From the NCBI GenBank assembly GCA_017462125.1, contig JAFTRQ010000014.1:1-32598 (forward strand): 32,598 nt of DNA. Reading direction: 5' to 3'. Shown piece after piece: positions 15,838 to 23,778 of this stretch. The notes below the pieces were generated by a model, which had not been told where the DNA came from, ran no database searches, and was given only the letters and a program-made list of their open reading frames with translations. This stretch comes from Clostridia bacterium. Lineage in GTDB: Bacteria > Bacillota_A > Clostridia > Oscillospirales > CAG-272. The number at the start of each line of letters is the position of its first letter. Position 1 is the stretch's first letter. Both the position numbers and the translations under genes were made by a program.

Positions 15838-16293
15838 TTACTCGGTATCCTCATCGCTCTTCAGCGAGTCCAATACCTTATACAGTAAAGAATACAGCTG
15901 CGTTGCCTCCTGCGGATCCAGCTTGATACAGCTTGCCAACGCTGTCGGGATCGTCGATGCCTTTTCCTTCAGACTCTCGCCCGCATCCGTGATTTCAACC
16001 GTAAGCACTCTTTCATCGAAAGTGGAGCGGTGTCGGTTCACAAGTCCCTTGGCTTCGAGACTTTTGAGCACCGGCGTTAAGGTTCCCGAATCAAGATAAA
16101 GCTTTTTTCCGAGCTCCTTCACGTTGATTTTTTTCTCTTCCCAAAAAACCATCATTACAATATATTGCGTATATGTCAGTCCGATCTCATCAAGGAGAGG
16201 ACGGTATTGCTTGATGACCTGGCGGGATGCGGCATAAAGCGGGAAGCACAGTTGGTTTTTCAGCTTTAAAACGTCGTAATCAGATTGATCCAT
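15838..16293 (-). CDS. ohrR: OhrR-type MarR family organic peroxide sensor
   Basis: A 151-aa winged-helix repressor. KLKNQLCFPLYAASR near the N terminus is almost the same as Bacillus OhrR, with the reactive Cys at position 16, and KLYLDSGTLTPVLKSLEAKG is the family's DNA-recognition region. ATG at 16293 is chosen over 16320 because GGAGGTG lies just before it. OhrR is inactivated when organic peroxides oxidise the Cys, which frees its target genes. The classical target ohrA is not here; a glutathione peroxidase is directly upstream and carries an OhrR-like box. A second Cys, in SCIKLDP, could allow a disulfide mechanism, but that is speculative. Confidence 0.88.
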   Translation of the reverse strand: MDQSDYDVLKLKNQLCFPLYAASRQVIKQYRPLLDEIGLTYTQYIVMMVFWEEKKINVKELGKKLYLDSGTLTPVLKSLEAKGLVNRHRSTFDERVLTVEITDAGESLKEKASTIPTALASCIKLDPQEATQLYSLLYKVLDSLKSDEDTE

Positions 16294-16318
16294 AGGCACC
16301 TCCGAAATGTTTGGTATC

Positions 16319-16347
16319 ATTATAACACAATTTTACCGAATAATCAA
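16319..16347 (-). promoter_or_regulatory. Promoter of the ohrR-like gene
   Basis: TTGATT (16347-16342), a 17-bp spacer and a perfect TATAAT (16324-16319) lie about 26 bp before the start codon. AATTGTG next to the -10 resembles half an OhrR site, so weak autoregulation is possible. Confidence 0.75.
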
Positions 16348-16401
16348 GAGATTCCGAAATATTAACTGACAAATCAAGCTGCTCGGAGTGCTGTTGACCC
16401 G

Positions 16402-16944
16402 TTACAGAGCGGCTTTTACCGCGGAGGCAACGTCCTTCATAGGAACGGTCGGCTCAAAGCGCGCAATGATATTACCGGCTCTGTCCACAAGGATCTTGGT
16501 GAAGTTCCACTTGATAGCACCGTTATTTTTGTAATCCTTATCCATTTTTTTGACAACGCCCTTCATAACCATTGCCATCGGACCCTTACCAAACCCGTCA
16601 AACTCTGTGTTTTCGGCGATCCATTTGTAGAGCGGGATCGCGTTCTCTCCAATGACGTCTACCTTTGAAAACTGCGGAAAGGTGATTCCGAAGCGACCCG
16701 TACAGAAGGAATGGATCTCCTCATCGTTGCCGGGGGCTTGCTCTCCGAATTGATTGCAGGGGAAATCAAGAATTTCCAATCCGTCCGCCTTGTGCGCATC
16801 GTACAGCGCCTGCAGCTCGTCGTAATGCGGAGTAAAGCCGCATCCTGTCGCCGTATTCACGATCAGTAAGACCTTTCCTTGATAATCGGACAGTGAAACC
16901 TCGCTTCCATCCCGTGCCATAACCTTGAAATCATAAATACTCAT
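16402..16944 (-). CDS. Glutathione peroxidase-like thiol peroxidase
   Basis: A 180-aa GPx-family protein. ATG at 16944 is chosen over 17019 because GGAGGT lies 6 nt upstream and the family starts here (MSIYDFKVMARDG). The peroxidatic residue is Cys35 in NTATGCGFTPHY, encoded by TGC, so it is a cysteine and not a selenocysteine enzyme. Gln of FPCNQFGEQAPG and Trp of IKWNFTKIL complete the usual Cys-Gln-Trp site. No signal peptide. Most bacterial enzymes of this kind use thioredoxin instead of glutathione and reduce hydrogen and organic peroxides. Its promoter carries an OhrR-like operator, giving a sensor-effector pair with the next gene. Confidence 0.92.
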   Translation of the reverse strand: MSIYDFKVMARDGSEVSLSDYQGKVLLIVNTATGCGFTPHYDELQALYDAHKADGLEILDFPCNQFGEQAPGNDEEIHSFCTGRFGITFPQFSKVDVIGENAIPLYKWIAENTEFDGFGKGPMAMVMKGVVKKMDKDYKNNGAIKWNFTKILVDRAGNIIARFEPTVPMKDVASAVKAAL

Positions 16945-16966
16945 AACATACCTCCATAATAATAGT

Positions 16967-17019
16967 GTACAATTAAATTGAGCACAATTAATTATAACAT
17001 TTGCATAAAGGCTTGTCAA
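16967..17019 (-). promoter_or_regulatory. Peroxidase promoter with OhrR-like operator
   Basis: Consensus promoter on the minus strand: TTGACA (17019-17014), 17 bp, TATAAT (16996-16991). Immediately downstream, over the transcription start, is the palindrome CAATTAAATTG (16970-16980) within GTACAATTAAATTGAG, which matches the Bacillus OhrR operator TACAATT-A-AATTGTA except at one end. A second CAATTAATT lies at about 16985. Binding there would block transcription until OhrR is oxidised. Confidence 0.82.
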
Positions 17020-17053
17020 TAGTATTTACAAAAAAAAGAGTATGGATTCAAAT

Positions 17054-17071
17054 GCCTGTTTTTTACAGGGC
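17054..17071 (-). terminator. Possible terminator of the MarR-ADH-DegV-ALDH-YhhN operon
   Basis: Arms GCCTGT (17054-17059) and ACAGGGC (17065-17071, one bulged base) lie just after the yhhN-like stop. The T-run on the minus strand comes about 20 nt later, so the signal is weak. Confidence 0.4.
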
Positions 17072-17078
17072 TTTGTTT

Positions 17079-17783
17079 TCACTTAACAGTTTTTTTCTTT
17101 GCATCCGAAACGGCCTTGACGATCATCGAAAAAGCAAGGAGACAGAGCGCGGGATAATAGGTTCCCATACAAGCGTGGTCTGTCCAGCTCCAAAGACCGA
17201 TAAACCAATCAAAAACCAACATCAGATCAGAAAAGAAGAACAGCGCGCTGGCTGCGACGATGATCCCCGTTACAGCACTTCTTTCTCTCAAAAAATTACC
17301 TGCGGCCTTGCCGAGCATTGTGGAAATGATCAATGCATACACGATGCAAACGATACGGAAGATCGGTACGTCAAAGGTCAGGAGCGGCGAGAAGATCAGA
17401 AAGCCTGCGCCGCCGAGGAACAGAACACCGCTGATCAGATAGTCGACAGGTCTCATTTTCTGCATCAGACAATACGCGACAGCAAAGCAAACGTGACCGA
17501 TTGCAAAGGTGGCCGCGCCGATGATAAAATCATAGCCGATGAGATAATCGCCCAAAAACGCAAGAACAAGACCTGCTGCCATAGCGATATGAAATTTGCC
17601 GTCCGACAGCTTCGTTTTCAGCACGTAGACCAGATTGATCAATCCCAGCAATGCAAACGCTCCGCTGCAGATACATTTGAGCGTGAAGTCAAAGCCGTTG
17701 CTTTGATAGAAATAGTTCAGTACGAGAATGACGGTGATAAAGGCTAAATTAATTGCCAACATAATTTTTTGTGACGTTTTCAT
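17079..17783 (-). CDS. YhhN family membrane protein (lysoplasmalogenase-like)
   Basis: A 234-aa protein with about eight membrane segments. LAFLGDYLIG, SALFFFSDLMLVF and CMGTYYPALCLLAFS are the conserved polar-in-membrane motifs of YhhN proteins (GD, SD and YY-containing segments), which form the catalytic site of TMEM86B-type lysoplasmalogenases. That activity splits the vinyl-ether bond of lysoplasmalogen to give a fatty aldehyde and a glycerophospho compound. Start is 2 bp after the aldehyde dehydrogenase stop, so co-translation with an aldehyde-oxidising enzyme is likely. Not all bacterial YhhN proteins have been tested, so the activity is inferred from family and context. Confidence 0.8.
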   Translation of the reverse strand: MKTSQKIMLAINLAFITVILVLNYFYQSNGFDFTLKCICSGAFALLGLINLVYVLKTKLSDGKFHIAMAAGLVLAFLGDYLIGYDFIIGAATFAIGHVCFAVAYCLMQKMRPVDYLISGVLFLGGAGFLIFSPLLTFDVPIFRIVCIVYALIISTMLGKAAGNFLRERSAVTGIIVAASALFFFSDLMLVFDWFIGLWSWTDHACMGTYYPALCLLAFSMIVKAVSDAKKKTVK

Positions 17784-17785
17784 AT

Positions 17786-19168
17786 TTACCTCAAGAATAT
17801 ATGCAGAAGCTTTTCATACAGCTTGCTTCGATACGGCTGATAGCGCATAGGAAGATCAAGCCAGGTCTTTTTATCTACGATGGATTTGGTGTGCGAGAAG
17901 GCATCAAAGCCGTCTTTTCCGTGGTATGCGCCCATACCGCTCTCTCCAACGCCGCCAAAGCCCATAGCGCTGGTGGCAAGATGGATGACCACGTCGTTGA
18001 TACAGCCGCCGCCGTAGGACAGCTCGGTGGTGACGCGCTTGACGTGCTTTTTGTCCTTGGTGAAGAGATAAAGCGCCAACGGCTTATCCTCGGCCTTCAG
18101 CTCGTCGATCACGGTGTCGAAGTCATCAAAGGTGAGGATCGGCATGATCGGGCCGAAGATCTCCTCGCCCATAACCGCATCCGCACGGGTGACGTTGTCC
18201 ATCACGGTGGGCGCAATTTGGCAGGCTTCGGGGCTTGCTTCGCCGCCTATTACTACCTTTTTTTCGTCGATCAAACCGCAAAGCCTTGTAAAGTGCTTTT
18301 CGTTTATGATCTTGCCATAATTTTTGTTTTGCAAGGGGTTCTCGCCGTATTGCTTTTTGATCTCGGCGCAGACAGCCTTTATAAAATCATCCTTGACAGA
18401 CCTTTCGCAGAGAACGTAGTCGGGGGCAACGCAGGTTTGACCGCAGTTGAGATACTTTCCGAATACGATGCGCTTTGCGGCAAGAGCAATATTGGCGCTT
18501 TTGTCCACGATGCAGGGGCTTTTTCCTCCAAGCTCAAGAACGGCGGGAGTCAGATGCTCTGCGGTGCGGCGAAGCACCTCCTTGCCAACCGATTGACTTC
18601 CGGTGAAGAATACGAAATCGAATTTCTGATCAAGCAGTGCGGTGTTCTCCGCTCTTCCGCCGGTTACGACCGCTACGTACTCGGGGTCGAAGCATTCCTC
18701 TACGATCTTTTTTACGATCTCGCTTGTGGCGGGCGAGTAGGCGCTGGGCTTGACGATTGCAGTATTGCCTGCGCTGATGGCGTCTGCCAAAGGATCAAGC
18801 GTCAGCAGGAAGGGATAATTCCACGGGCTCATAATGAGCGTGTTTCCGTAAGGCACGGGCTGCTTAAAGCTGTGAGAATGGAACTGCGCCAGCGGTGTGG
18901 GGACGGTCTTTCTCTTCGCGAAGCGTCTTGTGTGCTTGATCATATAGCTGATCTCGGTCAGCACAAGTCCGCTTTCGCACATAAAGCCCTCGTAATGGCT
19001 TTTTCCAAGGTCTGCGGTCAACGCATCATTGATCTCGTTTTGATATTTTTTGACGGTTCTGTAAAGCTTTTTTAATTGCTCCACTCTGAATTTTACAGGG
19101 ATAGTCGCGCCGCTTCTGTAGAACCTTCTCTGCTTCTCAAGCAGATTCTGTATTTCGAGATTTGTCAT
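17786..19168 (-). CDS. Class 3 (ALDH3-type) aldehyde dehydrogenase
   Basis: A 460-aa enzyme, the length typical of ALDH3 fatty aldehyde dehydrogenases. Asn117 in SPWNYPF is the oxyanion Asn, GSQSVGKEV around residue 190 is the cofactor loop, Glu212 in LELGGKSP is the general base and Cys246 in NCGQTCVAPDY is the nucleophile. MGEEIFGPIMP and the C-terminal SGMGAYHGKDGFDAFSH-type segment are also class-3 features. The C terminus (YRSKLYEKLLHIFLR) is amphipathic and may touch the membrane, as in eukaryotic FALDH. Its place between a DegV lipid-binding protein and a lysoplasmalogenase-like protein points to long-chain aldehydes as substrate. Confidence 0.92.
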   Translation of the reverse strand: MTNLEIQNLLEKQRRFYRSGATIPVKFRVEQLKKLYRTVKKYQNEINDALTADLGKSHYEGFMCESGLVLTEISYMIKHTRRFAKRKTVPTPLAQFHSHSFKQPVPYGNTLIMSPWNYPFLLTLDPLADAISAGNTAIVKPSAYSPATSEIVKKIVEECFDPEYVAVVTGGRAENTALLDQKFDFVFFTGSQSVGKEVLRRTAEHLTPAVLELGGKSPCIVDKSANIALAAKRIVFGKYLNCGQTCVAPDYVLCERSVKDDFIKAVCAEIKKQYGENPLQNKNYGKIINEKHFTRLCGLIDEKKVVIGGEASPEACQIAPTVMDNVTRADAVMGEEIFGPIMPILTFDDFDTVIDELKAEDKPLALYLFTKDKKHVKRVTTELSYGGGCINDVVIHLATSAMGFGGVGESGMGAYHGKDGFDAFSHTKSIVDKKTWLDLPMRYQPYRSKLYEKLLHIFLR

Positions 19169-19184
19169 ATCCTTTCACCGCCTA

Positions 19185-20024
19185 TCATTCTGCTTTTTCG
19201 AAGCCTACGAGCACGCCGCCCTTTTCCGCATAAAAGCTGCAAAGCCCCTTGAGCTTGTGTATTTCGATTGACGCATCGGGAAATTTGGAGAGGATCAGCT
19301 CCTTAAGGCGCAACGCTGCCTCTTCGTTCAGACAATGCCCGATGCTGATCTTGCCCGACCGAAAGCCCTCTGCCTCAAGATCGCTGACAAGGGTCTCAAG
19401 AGAATTCTTTTCCCCTCTGCATTTGTGCTTGGGCTCAAGCGTTCCTTCACTGCTGGCTTTGCCAACGATGCATATGCCTGCGATTCCCACAAGCTTCGCA
19501 ACGATGGGAGAAACTCTGCCGTTGTTGGCAAAGGTCTTCAGGGATTTCAGCATAAACACAAGCCCTGTTCTTTTCAGATAATCCGTGATGATGTCGCAGA
19601 TCTCCTCATAGGTCTTCCCGCTTGCAATGCATTCCTCCAGCTTCTCGATTATAAGTGTCAATTCCGGGCCTGCCGAAAGCGTATCGATGACGAAAACCCG
19701 CCTTCCCTCATTCTCGGCTTCATAGATCTGCTTTGCGGAGCAGGCAGAGTTATAGCTTCCCGACAAGCCGCTTGTAATGGTGACGCAGAACACGTCGTCG
19801 GCATTTCCAAAGGCCTCAAGCCAATCGCTTGTATTGGGACAGGAGGATTTGGATTTACCCTTGTATTGATCCATAAAATCCACCATTCCGTTAACGTCCA
19901 GGGCTTCATTGTCAACAAATTCTTTTTCTGCGGTGATAATCTTCATCGGCGCATACGCAAAAGCGGTATGCTCTAAGGCAAACAGATCGCAAGAAGTGTC
20001 TGCAACAATTTTAACGGTTCTCAT
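19185..20024 (-). CDS. DegV family protein (fatty-acid-binding, FakB-like)
   Basis: A 279-aa DegV protein. VADTSCDL at the N terminus, SSCPNTSDW where the family has its TSQPS-like loop, ITSGLSGSYNSA and VIDTLSAGPE are typical two-domain DegV motifs that hold a fatty-acid carboxylate. FakB proteins hand bound fatty acids to the kinase FakA for phosphorylation and entry into phospholipid; no fakA gene lies in the window. The ATG overlaps the TGA of the alcohol dehydrogenase gene (ATGA). Placed between two aldehyde/alcohol enzymes, it may capture fatty acids made from aldehydes. Confidence 0.88.
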   Translation of the reverse strand: MRTVKIVADTSCDLFALEHTAFAYAPMKIITAEKEFVDNEALDVNGMVDFMDQYKGKSKSSCPNTSDWLEAFGNADDVFCVTITSGLSGSYNSACSAKQIYEAENEGRRVFVIDTLSAGPELTLIIEKLEECIASGKTYEEICDIITDYLKRTGLVFMLKSLKTFANNGRVSPIVAKLVGIAGICIVGKASSEGTLEPKHKCRGEKNSLETLVSDLEAEGFRSGKISIGHCLNEEAALRLKELILSKFPDASIEIHKLKGLCSFYAEKGGVLVGFEKAE

Positions 20025-21226
20025 TGGAGTCCTCCTACCTTGTAATAAAAGCCTTCCAGCTCTTTTCTTGTCATCAGCACAGGCACGGGATAAAGCGGAT
20101 TCGCTTCCTTTTCCGCATGTCTTGCCATCTCGGAAATATCTTCCGACTTGATTCCCGCAATGGTGTCGGGAATATTCATTTTTGTATTCAATGCTTTGAT
20201 CGCATTTATAAATTTCACAGCGCCGGCTTCATAGCTGTCCTCCTCGGTGCATACGCCTGCCGCTATACCGAGGCGATGCAGCTTCTTATATACAGGCTTA
20301 CCGTATGCTTCAAGAACGTAAGGCATAATGACCGCGTTGGCAAGCCCGTGAGGCGTGCCGTATCTGCCACCCAAGGAATGCGCAATGGCGTGGACGTAAC
20401 CGACGTAGGATTTTGAAAAGGCGATTCCGGCCTTGTATGCAGCAAGCAGCATGCGCTCGCGTGCTTGGTGGTCGTGCCCGTCAGCATAAGCCTTTTCTAC
20501 GTTCTCGAATACAAGGCTTGTGGCTTCAAGGGCAAGTCTTCTCGTTTCCCTTGTGGTGGAGCGGCCGATATAAGCCTCTACTGCGTGTGTTAACGCGTCG
20601 ATTCCCGTGGTGGAGGTCAGATGCGACGGTAGCGTATAGGTGAAGGTGGCGTCCAGAACCGCATAATGCGGGATCAGCGGGAAGCTCATCAAGGCATATT
20701 TGTGGTGTGTCGAGGTATCGGTAATGACTGCCGCAAGCGTTGTTTCGCTTCCCGTTCCCGCTGTGGTAGGAATGGCGATCAACGTGGGAAGTCTGCGAAG
20801 CACGCGCAAAATTCCGCCCATTTTGCCCACCGTTTTCTTCGGATATGCCACGCGCGCACCAACAGCCTTGGCGCAATCCATTGCCGAACCGCCGCCAACA
20901 GCGAACAAGGTGTCACAGCTTTGCTCGTGATAAAGCTTCAGAGCCTCTTCCACGTTATCGACGGTGGGATTGGGCTGTGTTTTGTCGTAAACCGAGTAGC
21001 GCACGCCGAGGTTTTTCAGCACGTCTTCAAGGATCGTCAGCAATCCGTTTTTTACAATGCCCGCATCGGTGACGACAAGAATCGAATGACAGCTTTCTTT
21101 TTCAAATACACGGTCAAGCTGTGCGCAGGAGGGGATCACCTGCGGCTCGCGGTAAGGGAGAATTGGCAACGCCGCGCGAAATGCGGTCTGAAAGACGCGG
21201 CAGGCCAGCTTTTTCAGTATAAACAT
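20021..21226 (-). CDS. Iron-containing (group III) alcohol dehydrogenase
   Basis: A 401-aa enzyme of the Fe-ADH superfamily. GGGSAMDCAKA at about residues 111-121 binds the dinucleotide phosphate and IPTTAGTGSE follows. The metal ligands fit Asp210 and His214 (GIDALTHAVEAY), His279 and His293 (YVHAIAHSLGG, GTPHG), with the spacing known from FucO. The first 30 residues are hydrophobic and basic, an unusual N-terminal extension. Starts 12 bp after the MarR gene and overlaps the DegV gene, so it is in the same operon. It probably reduces an aldehyde to an alcohol with NAD(P)H; in this context long-chain aldehydes are a good guess. Confidence 0.9.
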   Translation of the reverse strand: MFILKKLACRVFQTAFRAALPILPYREPQVIPSCAQLDRVFEKESCHSILVVTDAGIVKNGLLTILEDVLKNLGVRYSVYDKTQPNPTVDNVEEALKLYHEQSCDTLFAVGGGSAMDCAKAVGARVAYPKKTVGKMGGILRVLRRLPTLIAIPTTAGTGSETTLAAVITDTSTHHKYALMSFPLIPHYAVLDATFTYTLPSHLTSTTGIDALTHAVEAYIGRSTTRETRRLALEATSLVFENVEKAYADGHDHQARERMLLAAYKAGIAFSKSYVGYVHAIAHSLGGRYGTPHGLANAVIMPYVLEAYGKPVYKKLHRLGIAAGVCTEEDSYEAGAVKFINAIKALNTKMNIPDTIAGIKSEDISEMARHAEKEANPLYPVPVLMTRKELEGFYYKVGGLQ

Positions 21227-21238
21227 AGAGATTTCTTT

Positions 21239-21691
21239 TTATTCCTTTTCGTCAAGGCGTTTTACAATGGCTTCGAGACTGTTCGATATAATGCTCAGAC
21301 AGCGATAAAACTCTATACGTTCCTGTTCTGTCAGTCCAATGCTGATCTCATCGAGCACGCGATCGATCTTATCGGCGATCTTTTTGCCGACCTCCTCACC
21401 CTTCTCTGTAAGGACGAGGGGGCTTTTATATCTTTTGGCATATTTGGATTGACAGGTGAGATATCCGTTGCTCTCTAAATAATCCAGCGCGCGCGAAATT
21501 GTGGCCTTATCCTCTTCGCATCGCTCGCAAAGGTCGGTGGCTGTCAAGCCGTCCGTGGAATAAAGGTAATACAGGCAAGAGACGTGCACACTGCGCAGAT
21601 CGTATTCTGCCATTTCCTGATTTTTGATTTTTCGGATGCTTCGGCTGATCTTGGCGTTCAGAACCGTGAAGGTTTCGAATCTTTCATTCAT
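21239..21691 (-). CDS. MarR family transcriptional regulator
   Basis: A 150-aa winged-helix protein. LTATDLCERCEEDKATISRA is the helix-turn-helix, followed by DYLESNGYLTCQ and the wing RYKSPLVLTEKG. ATG at 21691 is preferred to 21739 because CGGAGA precedes it and family similarity starts at MNERFE. It is the first gene of its operon, just behind a promoter framed by two matching palindromes, so it is expected to repress itself and the four metabolic genes. The ligand could be a fatty acid, acyl-CoA or aldehyde, by analogy with lipid-responsive MarR proteins such as FabT; this is inference. Confidence 0.88.
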   Translation of the reverse strand: MNERFETFTVLNAKISRSIRKIKNQEMAEYDLRSVHVSCLYYLYSTDGLTATDLCERCEEDKATISRALDYLESNGYLTCQSKYAKRYKSPLVLTEKGEEVGKKIADKIDRVLDEISIGLTEQERIEFYRCLSIISNSLEAIVKRLDEKE

Positions 21692-21797
21692 ATAAGTCTC
21701 CGTTCTGCCGCTATGGGGATCTCCTGCTTTGCGGCACAAGTAGCTGTCGAAAATTTAGTCTGTCAGACGGGAATGCTACAGGATTAGTCCTGCGGGC

Positions 21798-21856
21798 TTG
21801 TTGACAAGTCAACAAATCTATTGCATTATACCACAAACTTGTTGAAATGTCAACAG
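21798..21856 (-). promoter_or_regulatory. MarR operon promoter bracketed by two palindromic operators
   Basis: Perfect promoter on the minus strand: TTGACA (21853-21848), 17 bp, TATAAT (21830-21825). Site 2, TGTTGA-AATG-TCAACA (21840-21855), covers the -35. Site 1, TGTTGA-CAAG-TCAACA (21799-21814, extended to 8-bp arms at 21798-21815), lies just past the -10 over the transcription start. The sites start 41 bp apart, about four helical turns. This layout suits repression by the MarR protein encoded next. Confidence 0.85.
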
Positions 21857-21974
21857 GCAAAATGGATTTTTTGTAAGACTTTTTACGGGCAACAATGACA
21901 TGATTATCGAAAAAGCTGTTCTACCGTAAGAGGAAAAAGAGCGAGAGCAATATAAAGATTGCGATATACAATAA

Positions 21975-22014
21975 ATCCCAAGGCACTCATCGAAAGCGCC
22001 TTGGGATCTTTTGC
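21975..22014 (-). terminator. Terminator of the flotillin gene
   Basis: A perfect 10-bp stem, ATCCCAAGGC (21975-21984) with GCCTTGGGAT (21998-22007), followed on the minus strand by TTTATTGT. The rest of 21857-22091 shows no gene or other clear signal. Confidence 0.8.
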
Positions 22015-22091
22015 TTTTTCCGAATTCACCCGAGGAAAATTTTGTGAGCGGCTTCCACCGCCTTGACAGCCTCGTGTGGTTCTATTGTGAA

Positions 22092-23552
22092 TTAAGCGTT
22101 GGGAAGGTCAGCTTGAACAGCACCGGTCTCTGCGATCACGGGAGCTCCGGAAGCCTGCTCCGAAGTTGCCTGCGCAGCCTTACCGCCCACGAATCCTGCA
22201 AGCATAGTTCCGATATCAATACCGGTTGATTCCTTTACGCCCTGCATGATCTGGTCTGCGCTGGTCATGACGTCACGAACGAGCTTTGTGGAGTTGCCAT
22301 CGCCGTACATAACGATCTTGTCGGTTTTTGCAAGAGGAATAGCCGCGTTCTTGACCACCTCGGGAAGCGCGGTGAGATACATTTCCAGAACGGATGCTTC
22401 TCCCATCTTCTTCTGTGCCTCAGCCTTCTTTTCGATGGCTTCAGCCTCGGCGATACCCTTAGCACGGATACCTTCAGCCTCCTGCTCCATTGCGTAACGG
22501 ATTGCCTCTGCCTCTGCCTTCTTTGCTTCTGCCGCCTTGAGAGCCTCGTACTGACGCGCGTCAGCCTCTCTCTGTCTCTTGATCAACTCAGCTTCCGCTT
22601 CTTTTTCGGTCTGATACTTCATCGCGTCCGCTTGCTTTTTGACCTCAGCCTCAAGCTCGCGTTCCTTGATGGCGATCTCCTTCTCCTTCAGCTCCGCTTC
22701 CTTTTCGCGGCGTGCAATGTCCGCGTTGGTTTTAGCGATCTCGATGATCTTACGCTGATTCTCTTCCTGAATGGAGTATGCCGCGTCTGCTTCCGCGCGT
22801 TTTGTATCTGCGCGGACCTTCATGTCTGCCTGACGGACAGCAAGCTCCGCATCCTGCTCTGCGATCTTCTTTTCCGCTTCTACCTTGATCGCGTTGGCTT
22901 CCTGCTGTGCATTTGCGGTTGCGATAGAGATATCTCTCTGTGCATTCGCCTTTGCGATCTGTGCGTTTTTACGGATCTGCTCTACGTTATCGATACCCAT
23001 GTTCTCGATGGTGCCTGCCGCGTCGGTAAAGTTCTGAATATTGAAGTTTACGACCTCAATACCCAACTTTTCCATATCGGGGATAACGTTTTGCGTGATC
23101 ATTTTCGCAACGCCCTGACGGTCCTGTACCATTTCCTTCAAGCCTACAGAGCCGACGATCTCACGCATATTACCTTCCAGCACCTGTGTTACCAGGGCAA
23201 CCATTTCCTGACGGTTTTTGCCAAGCAATGCCTCAGCCGCGCGCTTAAGAAGCTCGGGATCCGAGGAAATTTTGATGTTGGCAACACCGTCAACGGTAAC
23301 GTTGATGAACTCGTTGGTGGGAACCGCCTCTCTCGTCTTAACGTCCACCTGCATAACGCCGAGAGACAAACGGTCAACTCTCTCGAAGAACGGGATTCTC
23401 CAGCCTGCACGGCCGATCAGAATACGGCGCTTTCCAAGACCGGAAATGATGTATGCCGTGTCCGGCGGTGCCTTCAGATAACCGAAAGCGATGAACAGAA
23501 CGAGCAACAGCACTCCGCCTGCTATGATCATAGCGATTGTGATAGGGTCCAT
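22092..23552 (-). CDS. Flotillin-like SPFH domain protein
   Basis: A 486-aa scaffold protein. One membrane segment at about residues 5-28 is followed by the SPFH/PHB domain (about 29-200, with ISGLGKRRILIGRAGWRIPF and TVDGVANIKIS). Residues about 205-410 are a long Ala/Glu/Lys/Arg-rich coiled coil with the EA repeats typical of flotillins. The C-terminal part (GIDIGTMLAGFVGG) may drive oligomerisation. Flotillins organise fluid membrane domains in Firmicutes. The usual partner gene for an NfeD protein is not adjacent. It has its own consensus promoter, and GGAGGATC before the ATG. It could be renamed floT if phylogeny supports it. Confidence 0.92.
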   Translation of the reverse strand: MDPITIAMIIAGGVLLLVLFIAFGYLKAPPDTAYIISGLGKRRILIGRAGWRIPFFERVDRLSLGVMQVDVKTREAVPTNEFINVTVDGVANIKISSDPELLKRAAEALLGKNRQEMVALVTQVLEGNMREIVGSVGLKEMVQDRQGVAKMITQNVIPDMEKLGIEVVNFNIQNFTDAAGTIENMGIDNVEQIRKNAQIAKANAQRDISIATANAQQEANAIKVEAEKKIAEQDAELAVRQADMKVRADTKRAEADAAYSIQEENQRKIIEIAKTNADIARREKEAELKEKEIAIKERELEAEVKKQADAMKYQTEKEAEAELIKRQREADARQYEALKAAEAKKAEAEAIRYAMEQEAEGIRAKGIAEAEAIEKKAEAQKKMGEASVLEMYLTALPEVVKNAAIPLAKTDKIVMYGDGNSTKLVRDVMTSADQIMQGVKESTGIDIGTMLAGFVGGKAAQATSEQASGAPVIAETGAVQADLPNA

Positions 23553-23660
23553 AAAATGATCCTCCTTTTAATTGATATTTTTTAAGAAACCTGACAGCAC
23601 CGCAAACGATACACAGTCAAACGACCGCGATAAATGTTGCCTTGATTTCCTTGTGAGCAT

Positions 23661-23689
23661 ATTATACCATCAAGTGACCGTGTTGTCAA
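23661..23689 (-). promoter_or_regulatory. Promoter of the flotillin gene
   Basis: TTGACA (23689-23684), a 17-bp spacer and TATAAT (23666-23661) on the minus strand; about 110 nt of leader follow before the start codon. Confidence 0.85.
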
Positions 23690-23707
23690 GTGGTAAGAAT
23701 AAAGTTT

Positions 23708-23750
23708 GTAGGTATGCACAAAATTAAATTGCAAAATTGTGCATACCTAC
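23708..23750. terminator. Perfect 14-bp hairpin after the giant surface protein gene
   Basis: Arms GTAGGTATGCACAA (23708-23721) and TTGTGCATACCTAC (23737-23750) with a 15-nt AT-rich loop, 28 bp after the stop codon of the 1947-aa gene. The minus-strand downstream side is AAACTTTATTC, a poor U-tract, so it may be a weak terminator, an mRNA 3' stabiliser or an operator near the flotillin promoter. Confidence 0.5.
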
Positions 23751-23778
23751 CAATAAGTCTATTACAATGATGTCAAAA

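Noticed and set aside
16402..16944. Possible selenocysteine in the glutathione peroxidase
   Set aside because: The active-site codon is TGC (Cys35), not TGA, and no SECIS-like hairpin is needed.
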